This document shows positions 33,060 to 41,453 of a DNA stretch of 52,397 bases, in pieces (the first letter of the stretch is position 1; the number at the start of each line of letters is the position of its first letter). This DNA comes from Bryobacterales bacterium (GTDB taxonomy: Bacteria > Acidobacteriota > Terriglobia > Bryobacterales > Bryobacteraceae): the NCBI GenBank assembly GCA_020847975.1, contig JADLBD010000220.1, forward strand, positions 1 to 52,397, read 5' to 3'. The notes beneath the pieces are model-generated. The model had not been told where the DNA came from, made no database searches, and saw only the letters and a program-made list of their open reading frames with translations. A program made the translations under genes and the position numbers.

Positions 33060-33283
33060 ACCCTACGCTTGCGGGCAATGCCACGAACAGATTCAGCGGT
33101 TTGCGCCACTGCGTGCATGCGCTTGGCCCGTTCTGCCGGACTTAGTTTGATCTGTTCTATCAGCAGGGTGATATCAACGCCGAATTCCTTCGCCGCCTCC
33201 ACCTTGCCGCCAGGTATGGGGTTCCGCAATCGCTCAATTGCACGGGCAAGAGCGGAACCTGTCAGGGGCCGCAGCGAATTCAC
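33056..33283 (-). CDS. Small partner protein of the nucleotidyltransferase
   Basis: 75 residues, mostly helical and basic: NSLRPLTGSALARAIERLRNP then LLIEQIKLSPAERAKRMHAVAQTAESVRGIARKRR. The LSPAERAKRMHAVAQ helix is typical of short proteins encoded just before an MNT-like gene. Its stop overlaps the nucleotidyltransferase start by 4 bases. Likely forms a two-protein module; role unknown. Confidence 0.75.
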   Translation of the reverse strand: MNSLRPLTGSALARAIERLRNPIPGGKVEAAKEFGVDITLLIEQIKLSPAERAKRMHAVAQTAESVRGIARKRRV

Positions 33284-33307
33284 AGCTTCAGTTTACCGTA
33301 GCCCGTC

Positions 33308-34447
33308 CTACTCCACCGCCCGTGGAGCCTTGTACCCGGCCTTCGCAATAATCTGGTACTTGACCGGCTTTCCCTTCTCGTCCGTCACCTTCAGCGGATC
33401 GCCCGTCGCCGGGTTCACCAGTTCCACTTTGATCTTCCGGTATGACCCGTCCCGTTCCTGATTCGTCGGCGCGTAGGTAACCACATACTGGTTCCGCAGC
33501 GCTGCGTGAATCGCCCGGAAAATCCCCGGAAACTCGCCATAGAACCGCGGGAAGAACGCCTGCCCGCCCGTTTCCTTGGAGAATGTCCGCAGGCTGTTGT
33601 CGGCTTGCAGAAAATCCAGCCGCTGAATAGCGCCCATGTATCCGCGCGCGTCCAGGTATTCTCGCAGCGCCTGCATCAACCCCAGCGCGTAAATCGGCAC
33701 GCCGGCGTTTTGCAGCGACTTGCGGGTCTTGTCGAACGTCAACTTGCTGAATGTGTCGATGCCGCTCGCAATCAGGACAATTGCTTTGCGCCCTTCAATC
33801 TCCGACATCCGGTCCGCGGTGTCCACCAGCGCATCATAAAGGTTCGACTCCGAATACGCCGCAATGCGCAGCCGCTGCAACGCTTCCTGTGTCTGCCTCC
33901 GGTCAGTTGTGAAGTCGGAAAGAATCTCCGGCCGCAAATCATAAGCGATTACCGCCACGTAATCATCCGGTTTCAGAGTCTCCACGAACCCATACGCCGC
34001 TGTCAATGTCTGGTACCACGGCTCGCTCCAATATTGCTGGAACAGGTTGCTGAACTCGATTACCATCGCCACGGTCATCGGCGCTTCGCCCATGCTGAAT
34101 GTCGCAATCTTTTGCGGCACGTTGTCTTCGAGCACCCGGAAGTTCCCGCCCGGAATGCCCGGAATGAAGCGTCCTTTGTTGTCCAGCACCGCCACATCCA
34201 CGCTCACCGTCACCGTATCGCTGCGGAACGTGGCTGTAGGCGTGGGACTCTCCTTGTCTTTCCTCATCAGCTTCGAAGGGATCTTCGGCTGCTCGGCCTC
34301 CGCGGGCTGCCCGGAATCGCTCTTCTTCCGCGGCTTCGCCACCGTCTCAGAGGATTCCTTCTTCGGTCCCTGCGCTTCCAATGTCACCCAAAGGCCGGCA
34401 ATGGCTAACACGGTGACGGAGACGAGCAAACGCTTCCAGATATACAT
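33308..34447 (-). CDS. vWFA-related acidobacterial-domain protein
   Basis: The 379-residue exported protein has an N-terminal signal segment (WKRLLVSVTVLAIAGLWVTLEAQ), a charged linker and the vWFA-related Acidobacterial domain (TIGR03436 type): VSVDVAVLDNKGRFIPGIPGGNFRVLEDNVPQKI, then TVAMVIEFSNLFQQYW. The usual metal-binding DxSxS is here EFSNL, so the MIDAS site looks weakened. Later segments are DDYVAVIAYDLRPEIL and KAIVLIASGIDTFSK, and the domain ends YRKIKVELVNPATG. I use the ATG at 34447; one at 34465 is possible. Function unknown, but the family is a marker of Acidobacteriota. It is divergent from the esterase gene. Confidence 0.92.
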   Translation of the reverse strand: MYIWKRLLVSVTVLAIAGLWVTLEAQGPKKESSETVAKPRKKSDSGQPAEAEQPKIPSKLMRKDKESPTPTATFRSDTVTVSVDVAVLDNKGRFIPGIPGGNFRVLEDNVPQKIATFSMGEAPMTVAMVIEFSNLFQQYWSEPWYQTLTAAYGFVETLKPDDYVAVIAYDLRPEILSDFTTDRRQTQEALQRLRIAAYSESNLYDALVDTADRMSEIEGRKAIVLIASGIDTFSKLTFDKTRKSLQNAGVPIYALGLMQALREYLDARGYMGAIQRLDFLQADNSLRTFSKETGGQAFFPRFYGEFPGIFRAIHAALRNQYVVTYAPTNQERDGSYRKIKVELVNPATGDPLKVTDEKGKPVKYQIIAKAGYKAPRAVE

Positions 34448-34537
34448 GGGTGAATCCTTAGGCAAACTATACCACTATGGTGGATGCACGGACCGCCGGG
34501 ACGGTTTCCCGGCCCTCTTTCATATACTGGTGGAACT

Positions 34538-36184
34538 ATGAAATTGCGTGATTGCTGCCTCGTCTTCGCAAATCTGGGATTGCTGATGGGGCAAAGCAGC
34601 CAGCCTCCACTGAAGGTTCCCGATTCCGTCATCCTCGAGCGCGACATTGATTACGGTTCGAAATACGGCGGCAAACTCGCCATGGATATTGCCCGTCCCA
34701 AAGGCGAGGGGCCCTTTCCCGGCATCCTCATGATCCATGGCGGCGGATTCCGCGCCGGCCAGCGCCAGTCCTACCTGCCCATGGCGATTCGCCTTGCCGG
34801 GCACGGCTACGTGGCGGCGACGGTCTCCTACCGCCTCGCGCCTCAGTACCAGTTCCCCTCGCCCGTCTATGACGTCAAGGCCGCGGTCCGATTCCTTCGC
34901 GCCAACGCCCGGCGATTCGCCCTCGATGGGGCGCGCATGTGCGCCATGGGTGGTTCCGCGGGCGGCCATCTCGCGCTCTTCCTGGGTCTCACGGGAGGCG
35001 TTGCCGAATTCGAGGGCGACGGCGCGAATCCCGAGCAGTCGAGCACAGTCTCCTGCATTGTGAACTACTACGGGCCATCCGATTTCACCCGTATCTACGA
35101 CAAGGGCGGCGATGCCGCCATCGTGCTCCCGCAGTTCCTCGGCGGCGATGTCAAACACGCCATGGCGGAGCACATCAAGGCGAGCCCGCTCCATTGGATC
35201 AGCCCTGATGATCCACCCGTCCTCTCCATCCACGGAACCAGGGACCCGCTGGTGCCCTACGAACAGTCCGTCTGGCTCACTGAGCGCCTCCTCGCCGCCG
35301 GCGTCAACGCGGAACTCGAGACCATCGCCGGAGCCGGGCACGGCTTCCGCGGCGCCGATGCCGAACGCGCCGAAACGCGCGCCATCGCCTGGTTTGACAG
35401 ATACCTCCACAAGCCCGCGCCCGGCCGCAAAGTCATCATCTCCAACCACGGCAAGGGAGCCGAGATCCTCTGCCTCGATTGGCCCTCCGGCAGAGTCCTG
35501 TGGCGCGTTCCCAACAACAGCGGGCACGATGTTCAGGCGCTTCCCAACGGCCACGTGCTCTTCACCCGCGATCCCAAGGGCGTCGTCGTCGAAATCGACG
35601 AAAACCAGAAAGAAGTCTGGACCTTTTCCGAAGGTCTCAAGCGCCCCGTCAGCGCTCAGCGCCTCTCCAATGGAAACACGGTCATCGGCGACATGGCGCT
35701 CGGCAAGGTGATCGAAGTGTCTCCCCAGGGCCACACCGTCTGGCAATACGAAAATCCCGACCTCGGCGAAAACCACATGCGCCTCTCCCGGCGTACTCCC
35801 CAGGGCACCACCCTCATTGCAAACGAACGGCTCGGCAGGATCATCGAAGTGGACCACGCAGGCAAAATCGTCTGGACCTATCAGATGCCGCCGCTGCGCA
35901 AACCCTACCTCGCTCAGCGCCTCCCCAATGGAAACACTCTCATCAGCATGGCCGAACCCGGGGAAGCCGTCGAGGTCGATCGCGAGGGAAAAATCGTTCA
36001 TGCCGTGGGCGCCGATGACCGCGTGAAGATGGCTTGGACCTCAGGCGTCGCCGTACTCCCGGACGGAGGGCTTTTCATCTCCGACTACCTCGGGAAACGG
36101 CTCCTCGAAGTGAATGCCAAGGGTGACCTCGTGCACGAACTGCGGGAAACGCCCTGGAGCGTTGCCAGCGTCACTGTACCCTAG
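34538..36184 (+). CDS. Exported alpha/beta-hydrolase (esterase) fused to a beta-propeller
   Basis: The 548-residue protein joins two domains. After a signal peptide (about 20 residues) an acetyl-esterase-like alpha/beta-hydrolase runs to about 300: ILMIHGGGFRAGQ (oxyanion hole), CAMGGSAGGHLALF (nucleophile Ser140), HGTRDPLVPYEQS (Asp) and GAGHGFRG (His). From about 305 a propeller follows with repeated blades such as GRVLWRVPNNSGHDVQALPNG, KEVWTFSEG..RPVSAQRLSNGNTVIGD and KIVWTYQMPP..PYLAQRLPNGNTLIS. Such esterases deacylate sugars or xylan; the propeller may bind the polymer. Its stop TAG overlaps the stop of the convergent membrane-protein gene by two bases. Confidence 0.9.
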   Translation: MKLRDCCLVFANLGLLMGQSSQPPLKVPDSVILERDIDYGSKYGGKLAMDIARPKGEGPFPGILMIHGGGFRAGQRQSYLPMAIRLAGHGYVAATVSYRLAPQYQFPSPVYDVKAAVRFLRANARRFALDGARMCAMGGSAGGHLALFLGLTGGVAEFEGDGANPEQSSTVSCIVNYYGPSDFTRIYDKGGDAAIVLPQFLGGDVKHAMAEHIKASPLHWISPDDPPVLSIHGTRDPLVPYEQSVWLTERLLAAGVNAELETIAGAGHGFRGADAERAETRAIAWFDRYLHKPAPGRKVIISNHGKGAEILCLDWPSGRVLWRVPNNSGHDVQALPNGHVLFTRDPKGVVVEIDENQKEVWTFSEGLKRPVSAQRLSNGNTVIGDMALGKVIEVSPQGHTVWQYENPDLGENHMRLSRRTPQGTTLIANERLGRIIEVDHAGKIVWTYQMPPLRKPYLAQRLPNGNTLISMAEPGEAVEVDREGKIVHAVGADDRVKMAWTSGVAVLPDGGLFISDYLGKRLLEVNAKGDLVHELRETPWSVASVTVP

Positions 36185-37194
36185 CCGCCTTCATCAGTCG
36201 CCAACCCGGCAGTCCTCGCTCCACGGGCATGCCAGAACGCCATCAGACCCCAGGCCGTGATCACCACGTACTGAATCGCCTGGAACAACAGGATGAACGC
36301 GATCGAATCATCCTTGCGAAACCCGAACGGCGTTAGTACGCTGACGGCAACGAATTGATACACGCCCACATATCCCGGAGTCGACGGCAGAGCGCTGCCC
36401 AGTCCCAGTCCCGTAATCAACAGGAATGCGATTGGCATGGAAATGTCGAGCCGTAAGGATTGCGCTCCGATTACCGTTGTGATCGTGTCCAACAGCCACA
36501 CCATAAGCGTCAACCCGAGAAAGCCGAACAGCCGTCCGGGGTGATGAAAGGCCCGGATTCCCAACAGTACCTGATGAACCAGATGCCCCAGCCTCTCCTT
36601 GATCCCGTGGGGAAGCGGCATCTTGCGCAGCAGCCTGTCCCACACAGGCGCCAGCAGCGGCAATACGATAATCGCCAACACGCCGCCAAAGCCCAGCACG
36701 GCGAACGGTTTCGCGGCGTGCCCCAGCCATTGCGGCTTCGACGGGATCAGCAACAGCACGCAGGAACTGATCACCACCAGCGCGATCGCGTCCACCATTC
36801 GCTCCGAGAGCGCCGTCGTCAGCACGTACATCCTGCTGAGCTTGGCTCGCTCGCTGACCATCATCGTGCGCACCAGTTCCCCGGCGCGCGCGGGAAGGAA
36901 ATTGTTGCCGAAATAACCCGCCGAAGTTGCCCAGAATGCCGCCGGGATCGAGATTCGCCCCTCCGCCCGCAACAGAATCCGCCATCGGACGGCGCGCAGG
37001 TAGAGCGCCAGCGTCACCAGCAGACAGCACAAACCGATTTCTCCCAGTTGCGCGCCGCCGAGAATCTGCCATACCCGGCCCCACTCGATGCCGCGCAAGG
37101 AAAAATACAGCAGAACGCCGGCAAGCGCCAGCGAAATCGCCCAGTACAGCGGTTTAGTTCCGCCCGCCTTCAGTTCCTTGCTCGACTCGGGCAA
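36181..37194 (-). CDS. Lysylphosphatidylglycerol synthase-like flippase-domain protein (UPF0104)
   Basis: A 337-residue membrane protein with six to eight hydrophobic segments: LYWAISLALAGVLLYFSL, IGLCCLLVTLALYLRAVRW, FFGFGGVLAIIVLPLL and the like. It has the family motifs ALYLRAVRWRILL and ARAGELVRTMMVSERAKLSRMYVLTTALSERMVDAIAL. I chose a TTG start at 37194 preceded by GAGGAA. The frame stays open to 37362 but without family sequence. Proteins of this group move or expose lipids, or supply them to glycosyltransferases; no synthase domain is attached here. It is divergent from the ABC operon (74 bp). Confidence 0.85.
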   Translation of the reverse strand: MPESSKELKAGGTKPLYWAISLALAGVLLYFSLRGIEWGRVWQILGGAQLGEIGLCCLLVTLALYLRAVRWRILLRAEGRISIPAAFWATSAGYFGNNFLPARAGELVRTMMVSERAKLSRMYVLTTALSERMVDAIALVVISSCVLLLIPSKPQWLGHAAKPFAVLGFGGVLAIIVLPLLAPVWDRLLRKMPLPHGIKERLGHLVHQVLLGIRAFHHPGRLFGFLGLTLMVWLLDTITTVIGAQSLRLDISMPIAFLLITGLGLGSALPSTPGYVGVYQFVAVSVLTPFGFRKDDSIAFILLFQAIQYVVITAWGLMAFWHARGARTAGLATDEGG

Positions 37195-37268
37195 TCGCTT
37201 CCTCTCATGACGCTGATTCCCGATTGTAGCAATGCCGTACCGAACGGCGGAAACGTTAGCATGTAAGG

Positions 37269-38141
37269 ATGGACAGCATTCCCGGCCGCCGTACGGCATG
37301 GATGATTGCGCCGGCAATGCTGGTGATCCTCGGCCTGTTCGCTTCGGGCGTGGTGTCGGCAATTCTCGAAAGCCTCGGCCGCTATCAGGACCCGGTTCTC
37401 ACCTTTCGCTACTATTCGCAACTGTTTTCCGACCGGGAGATTCGCGCCTCCCTCCGCTTCAGCCTTGCCTTGGCGGCGGTTGCCACGGGATTGTCGGCGG
37501 CGTTCGGACTCATGCTTGCCCTGCGCCTGCGGCAGGCCGCCCGCGCACGGGCCGGCTGGAATACACTGCTCCAGCTTCCTCTTGCCGTGCCTCACCTCGC
37601 CATGGCGTTCGTCGTGTTGCATCTCATCTCATCGAGCGGCCTCGTGGCCCGCATCGCCTATCACGCAGGCGTCATCTCCATGCCCGCGGAATTCCCCAGC
37701 CTGGTCAATGACCGCTTCGGGACGGGGATCGTGCTCGTGTACATCCTCAAGGAAACTCCCTTCGTGGCCTTGATGGTTCTCGCCGTGCTCACGCGGCTTG
37801 GCGATTCCTATGAGCAGGCGGCGCGCACTCTCGGCGCGTCCGGCTGGCAATGCTTCCGCCATGTAACCCTGCCGCTCGCCGCGCCGCCCCTGGTGGCTTC
37901 GTCTCTGTTCGTCTTCGCCTACATTCTCAGCGCCTTTGAAGTGCCCTTCGTGCTCGGCCGTCCGTATCCCGCGATGTGGAGCGTCATCGCCCAGCGCCGC
38001 TATATGGAGCCGGACCTGGCCGCAAGGCCCGGCGCCATCGCACTTGCCGTTGCCGCCTCCTCCCTCACGGCCCTCCTCGTCTGGCTCTACCTGCGCGCCG
38101 CCCGCTCCTGGAGCGGGTTGGACAAGCCGGCCATTTTCTGA
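37269..38141 (+). CDS. ABC transporter permease, YnjC N-half type
   Basis: The 290-residue binding-protein-dependent permease has about six membrane helices and the EAA loop GDSYEQAARTLGASGWQCFRHVTLPLAAPPL. Its neighbours (second permease, lipoprotein, ATPase) overlap head to tail, the typical ABC import operon. The YnjBCD-like nature is inferred from the solute-binding protein 38922-40121. Substrate unknown; YnjB relatives have been proposed to bind thiamine or sulfate-type ligands without proof. Confidence 0.9.
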   Translation: MDSIPGRRTAWMIAPAMLVILGLFASGVVSAILESLGRYQDPVLTFRYYSQLFSDREIRASLRFSLALAAVATGLSAAFGLMLALRLRQAARARAGWNTLLQLPLAVPHLAMAFVVLHLISSSGLVARIAYHAGVISMPAEFPSLVNDRFGTGIVLVYILKETPFVALMVLAVLTRLGDSYEQAARTLGASGWQCFRHVTLPLAAPPLVASSLFVFAYILSAFEVPFVLGRPYPAMWSVIAQRRYMEPDLAARPGAIALAVAASSLTALLVWLYLRAARSWSGLDKPAIF

Positions 38142-38929
38142 TGAGCATGGATACCCGGCTGAGCGCGGCGCATTTCTGGCGAGTGGCCCTCGCTCTCATC
38201 GCGATTCTTCCGGTTCTCGTCCTGGCCGTCTGGTCTCTCTCCCGGGGATGGCTATGGCCTGCTTTGCTCCCGCGCGCATGGAGTCTTCGCGCCTGGCGCT
38301 ACGCTGCCTCCCCGCTCTCGGGAGTGCCGCAATCCCTTACAGAAAGCGTATTCATCGCCGTCATTGTGGCGGCTCTCGCGGTGCTGCTCGCCGTCCCCGC
38401 CGCGCGCGCCGTCGCTCTCCATTCCTTCCGCTTCAAGCAGGCCGTGCTGTTCATTCTGCTCCTCCCGGTCCTCGCGCCCCCGGTGGCTTCCGCAATGGGC
38501 GTCCACTCCCTCTTCATCCGCCTCGGCCTCGCGGAAACTGTTTGGGGCGTCATTCTCGTCCATCTCATTCCCGCTGTCCCTTATTCCACCCTGATGATGG
38601 TAGGCTCCTTCTCGCGCTTCGAGACAGAACAGGAGGCGGTGGCGCGAACCCTCGGAGCCTCCACCTATCACGTGTGGCGGCGCGTCACCTTGCCTGCTCT
38701 GGCGCCCGGCATCGCCGTGAGCGCCGTATTCGCGTTCCTTGTTTCCTGGAGCCAGTATCTTCTTACCCTGCTCGTCGGCGGAGGTCAGGTCCGGACCCTT
38801 CCCCTCTCCCTCATCGCCTTCCAGACGAGCGGCGACGATGCCGTGGCCGCCGCACTCGCTCTGCTCTATCTGGCGCCCGCCGTCTTCCTTTTCCTCGCCG
38901 TGGCGCGCTTTCTGAGGACGGATGCCTAA
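38141..38929 (+). CDS. ABC transporter permease (second subunit)
   Basis: The 262-residue permease has six helices. The EAA loop is RFETEQEAVARTLGASTYHVWRRVTLPALAPG. Start is an ATG overlapping the previous stop by one base (TGATG); an in-frame ATG two codons later is an alternative. The gene ends 8 bp inside the next. Together with 37269-38141 it forms the heterodimeric channel; in YnjC the two are one protein. Confidence 0.9.
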   Translation: MSMDTRLSAAHFWRVALALIAILPVLVLAVWSLSRGWLWPALLPRAWSLRAWRYAASPLSGVPQSLTESVFIAVIVAALAVLLAVPAARAVALHSFRFKQAVLFILLLPVLAPPVASAMGVHSLFIRLGLAETVWGVILVHLIPAVPYSTLMMVGSFSRFETEQEAVARTLGASTYHVWRRVTLPALAPGIAVSAVFAFLVSWSQYLLTLLVGGGQVRTLPLSLIAFQTSGDDAVAAALALLYLAPAVFLFLAVARFLRTDA

Positions 38930-40121
38930 GACCCTGCTCGCTTCCTTGCTGCTGCTATCGCTGGCATTGCCCGGTTGCCGCAGACCCGCGGCCCCGCACC
39001 CATTTCAGCTCGACGGGTTGACTTGGGACGATGTGCGGCGAAAAGCCCGCGGAACACCGGCCTGCCTGGCAATGTGGGGAGGCGATGAGGAAAGGAACCG
39101 CTATTTCCAGCAGACAGTGGCTCCGGCCATGGCGGCGAAGTACGGCATCAGCCTTCGCATTCTTCCGCTGTCGGACACCGCGGAAGCCGTCAACAAACTG
39201 CTCAACGAGAAACGGGCCGGCAAGACCTCAGGCGGCTCCATTGACGCCGTCTGGATCAATGGGGAAAACTTCCGCGCCGCGAAGCAGGCTCACTTGCTTT
39301 GGGGCCCCTTTGCCGGCTTTCTGCCCAATATCCGCTTCTATGACGGCGAGATCCGGCAGCGCGATTTCGGGACTCCCATTGAAGGCTTCGAAGCTCCCTG
39401 GAAACGGGCGCAGTTCGTCTTCGCCTTCGACTCCGCCCGCTTCCCCACTCCCCCGGACACCATCGATGGCCTTCGCCAGTGGATCCGCGCGCACCCCGGC
39501 CGCTTCACCTACGTGGCGCCCCCCGATTTCACCGGCTCCGCTTTCCTCCGCCACATCCTCATGCACTTCGGCGGCGCCGCCGACGAGCCGCACTACCGGC
39601 GTGCAGCCGCTCAGTCGATTGCCTGGCTTAACGACATCAAACCCTATCTTTGGAAGCGCGGGGAAACCTATCCTTCCAGCCCTCGCGACCTCGACCGCCT
39701 TTTCGCAAACAGCGAAATCGACTTCACGATGAGCTACGGGCCATACTTCGCCGTTCAGCGCATCCGCCGCGGCGAGTTTCCTCCCTCCACGCGCACCTTC
39801 GTCCTGCGCAGCGGCACCATCGGCAACTACAGCTTCCTCGCAATCCCATTCAACGCCGCCAACGTGCCCGCCGCCCTGGTGCTGATCAACGAACTGATGT
39901 CCTTTGACGCGCAACTCGACATGGCGAGGGTGCTCGAAGATCCCTTCCCTCAACAACTCGACCGGCTCACCGCCCAACAGCGCGCGGCTGTCGAGGCGAT
40001 TCCGCGCGGCCCCGCCGCTTTGCCCGAAGCGGTGCTCGCAACCCATTACCTCCCCGAACCGGACGCCGTCTATCTCGACCGCTTCGAGAAGGAGTGGATG
40101 GAAAAGGTGCTGCGCCAGTGA
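38922..40121 (+). CDS. ABC transporter substrate-binding lipoprotein, YnjB-like
   Basis: The 399-residue protein has a lipobox LPGC with the lipidated Cys at 19. It shows YnjB-like marks: TPACLAMWGGDEERNRYFQQTVAPAMAAKYGISLRILPLSDTAEAVNKLLNEKRAGKTSGGSIDAVWINGENF, then QAHLLWGPFAGFLPN. The pattern W(G/Y)GGD near residue 47 is where YnjB has its ligand-binding start. It should capture a ligand outside the inner membrane and pass it to the two permeases. The ATPase gene starts inside its stop (GTGA). Confidence 0.88.
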   Translation: MPKTLLASLLLLSLALPGCRRPAAPHPFQLDGLTWDDVRRKARGTPACLAMWGGDEERNRYFQQTVAPAMAAKYGISLRILPLSDTAEAVNKLLNEKRAGKTSGGSIDAVWINGENFRAAKQAHLLWGPFAGFLPNIRFYDGEIRQRDFGTPIEGFEAPWKRAQFVFAFDSARFPTPPDTIDGLRQWIRAHPGRFTYVAPPDFTGSAFLRHILMHFGGAADEPHYRRAAAQSIAWLNDIKPYLWKRGETYPSSPRDLDRLFANSEIDFTMSYGPYFAVQRIRRGEFPPSTRTFVLRSGTIGNYSFLAIPFNAANVPAALVLINELMSFDAQLDMARVLEDPFPQQLDRLTAQQRAAVEAIPRGPAALPEAVLATHYLPEPDAVYLDRFEKEWMEKVLRQ

Positions 40122-41077
40122 GCCTCGAACTGCGCGGCGTCAGCGCCGGGTACGGACCGCGACCCGTGTTGCGGCGGATCTCCCTCACCGCCGCAAGCGG
40201 GGAACTCCTCGCCCTTCTCGGGCCTTCCGGATGCGGCAAAACCACCGCCCTCAAAGCCATTGCCGGCCTGCTCCCCATCCGGGAAGGCGCCATCCATCTG
40301 GCTGGTGAAGCGGTCGACCATATCCCGGCGGAAAAACGCGGCGCGGCCATGGTGTTTCAGAGCCCGCTGCTCTTTCCCCACATGACCGTCTTCGACAACA
40401 TTGCCTTCGGCCCGCGAATGAAGCGCCTGCCCGCCGGTGAGACCGCGCGCCGTGTCGCCGGGGCGCTCGAGATGGTCCGGATGACCGGCTTCGAACAGCG
40501 CCGCCCCAATCAGCTTTCCGGAGGCCAGCAGCAGCGCGTTGCCCTCGCCCGCGCCCTTGTCACCCAGCCTCGAGTACTCTTGCTGGACGAGCCCTTCTCC
40601 GCCCTCGACGAGCATCTGCGCGAAGAGATGCGCGGGCTTGTCCGCGCCCTCCAGCGCAAGCTCCGCATCACTACCGTGTTCGTTACTCACGACCAGCAGG
40701 AAGCCGCCATCCTGGCGGACCGCGTGGCGCTGCTCCTTGACGGCGAGATTGCGCAAACGGGAGCCCCGCGTGATCTGTTCGAATCCCCGCGCACGGCGCG
40801 CATCGCGCAGTTCTTCGGCTGGCAGACCTTTCACGCGGACGAGTCCGGCATCCACATGCTTCCTCCCGAGATCCGCGGGGATGGTGAATGCATGGAATTG
40901 GAAGGGACCATCGAGGAAGTCAACTACCGCGGGTGGACCGAAGTCTGCGCCGTCCGCTTGTCCAATGGTCACCGTCTCCGAATCAACGCGTCTCATGTTT
41001 CGCTGCACGGCGAGCGGGCCGTGATCCGCGTCCCACGCGCCGCTGTAAGCATCCTGCCGCATCATGAACCGGCCTGA
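40118..41077 (+). CDS. ABC transporter ATPase, YnjD/PotA type
   Basis: The 319-residue ATPase has Walker A GPSGCGKT (35-42), the Q-loop in VFQSPLLFPHMTVFDNIAFG, signature LSGGQQQRVALARALV, Walker B VLLLDEPFSALD and the H-loop FVTHDQQEA. A C-terminal TOBE-type beta domain follows (PEIRGDGECMELEGTIEEVNYRGWTEV). The GTG start at 40118 overlaps the lipoprotein's TGA as GTGA; the longer frame to 40094 is not supported. It powers the importer encoded by the three preceding genes. Confidence 0.93.
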   Translation: MSLELRGVSAGYGPRPVLRRISLTAASGELLALLGPSGCGKTTALKAIAGLLPIREGAIHLAGEAVDHIPAEKRGAAMVFQSPLLFPHMTVFDNIAFGPRMKRLPAGETARRVAGALEMVRMTGFEQRRPNQLSGGQQQRVALARALVTQPRVLLLDEPFSALDEHLREEMRGLVRALQRKLRITTVFVTHDQQEAAILADRVALLLDGEIAQTGAPRDLFESPRTARIAQFFGWQTFHADESGIHMLPPEIRGDGECMELEGTIEEVNYRGWTEVCAVRLSNGHRLRINASHVSLHGERAVIRVPRAAVSILPHHEPA

Positions 41078-41114
41078 AGTTCTTTGCTATACTGCGACGG
41101 TCGGACTTTTTACG

Positions 41115-41444
41115 ATGTCTTCCTATCGGCTGGGCGATGATGTCGATGATTTCTGCGTCAAGTGCAAGCGGATCACGAACCATTCCATCGTTTCCCTTCT
41201 CAACGAAGAGCCTGCTAAAGTACGCTGCCGCACCTGCTACAACGATCACGATTGGCGCCGCTGCGAGGCTCCTCCTTCCAAGAAGGATCTGAAAAAGATG
41301 CAGTTGTTCAACGAAGTGCTCGCCACGGCCGCCGCTCCTGCCGCCGCAGGTGACCCTCCCGATCCGCCGGCCGAACAAGCCGCTATTGCCGCTCAAGAAG
41401 AAGCAAAGCCGAAAAAGGGCCGCAAAGGCCGGCCCTCCGCCTGA
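41115..41444 (+). CDS. Small zinc-ribbon-like protein
   Basis: The 109-residue protein has two C-x2-C motifs, CVKC (about 14-17) and CRTC (about 38-41), in MSSYRLGDDVDDFCVKCKR and AKVRCRTCYNDHDWRRC. The tail is Ala/Pro-rich and basic (KPKKGRKGRPSA). The ATG at 41115 is chosen over an upstream one because conservation is expected to begin at MSSYRLGDDVDDF; a 37-bp gap follows the ABC ATPase. I recognise the pattern as a conserved acidobacterial hypothetical but not its function; nucleic-acid binding is possible. Confidence 0.75.
   Translation: MSSYRLGDDVDDFCVKCKRITNHSIVSLLNEEPAKVRCRTCYNDHDWRRCEAPPSKKDLKKMQLFNEVLATAAAPAAAGDPPDPPAEQAAIAAQEEAKPKKGRKGRPSA
41411..41435 (-). terminator. Intrinsic terminator of the PQQ-dehydrogenase operon
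   Basis: Read on the minus strand: GGGCCG, 7-nt loop, CGGCCC, then TTTTTC. It lies 18-43 bp past the PQQ-dehydrogenase stop (41454) and inside the 3' end of the convergent zinc-ribbon gene. Confidence 0.65.
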
Positions 41445-41453
41445 TCCGGTCTT

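Noticed and set aside
34520..36001. 493-residue minus-strand ORF opposite the esterase gene
   Set aside because: Shadow of the esterase-propeller gene, no recognisable domain and no ribosome-binding site.
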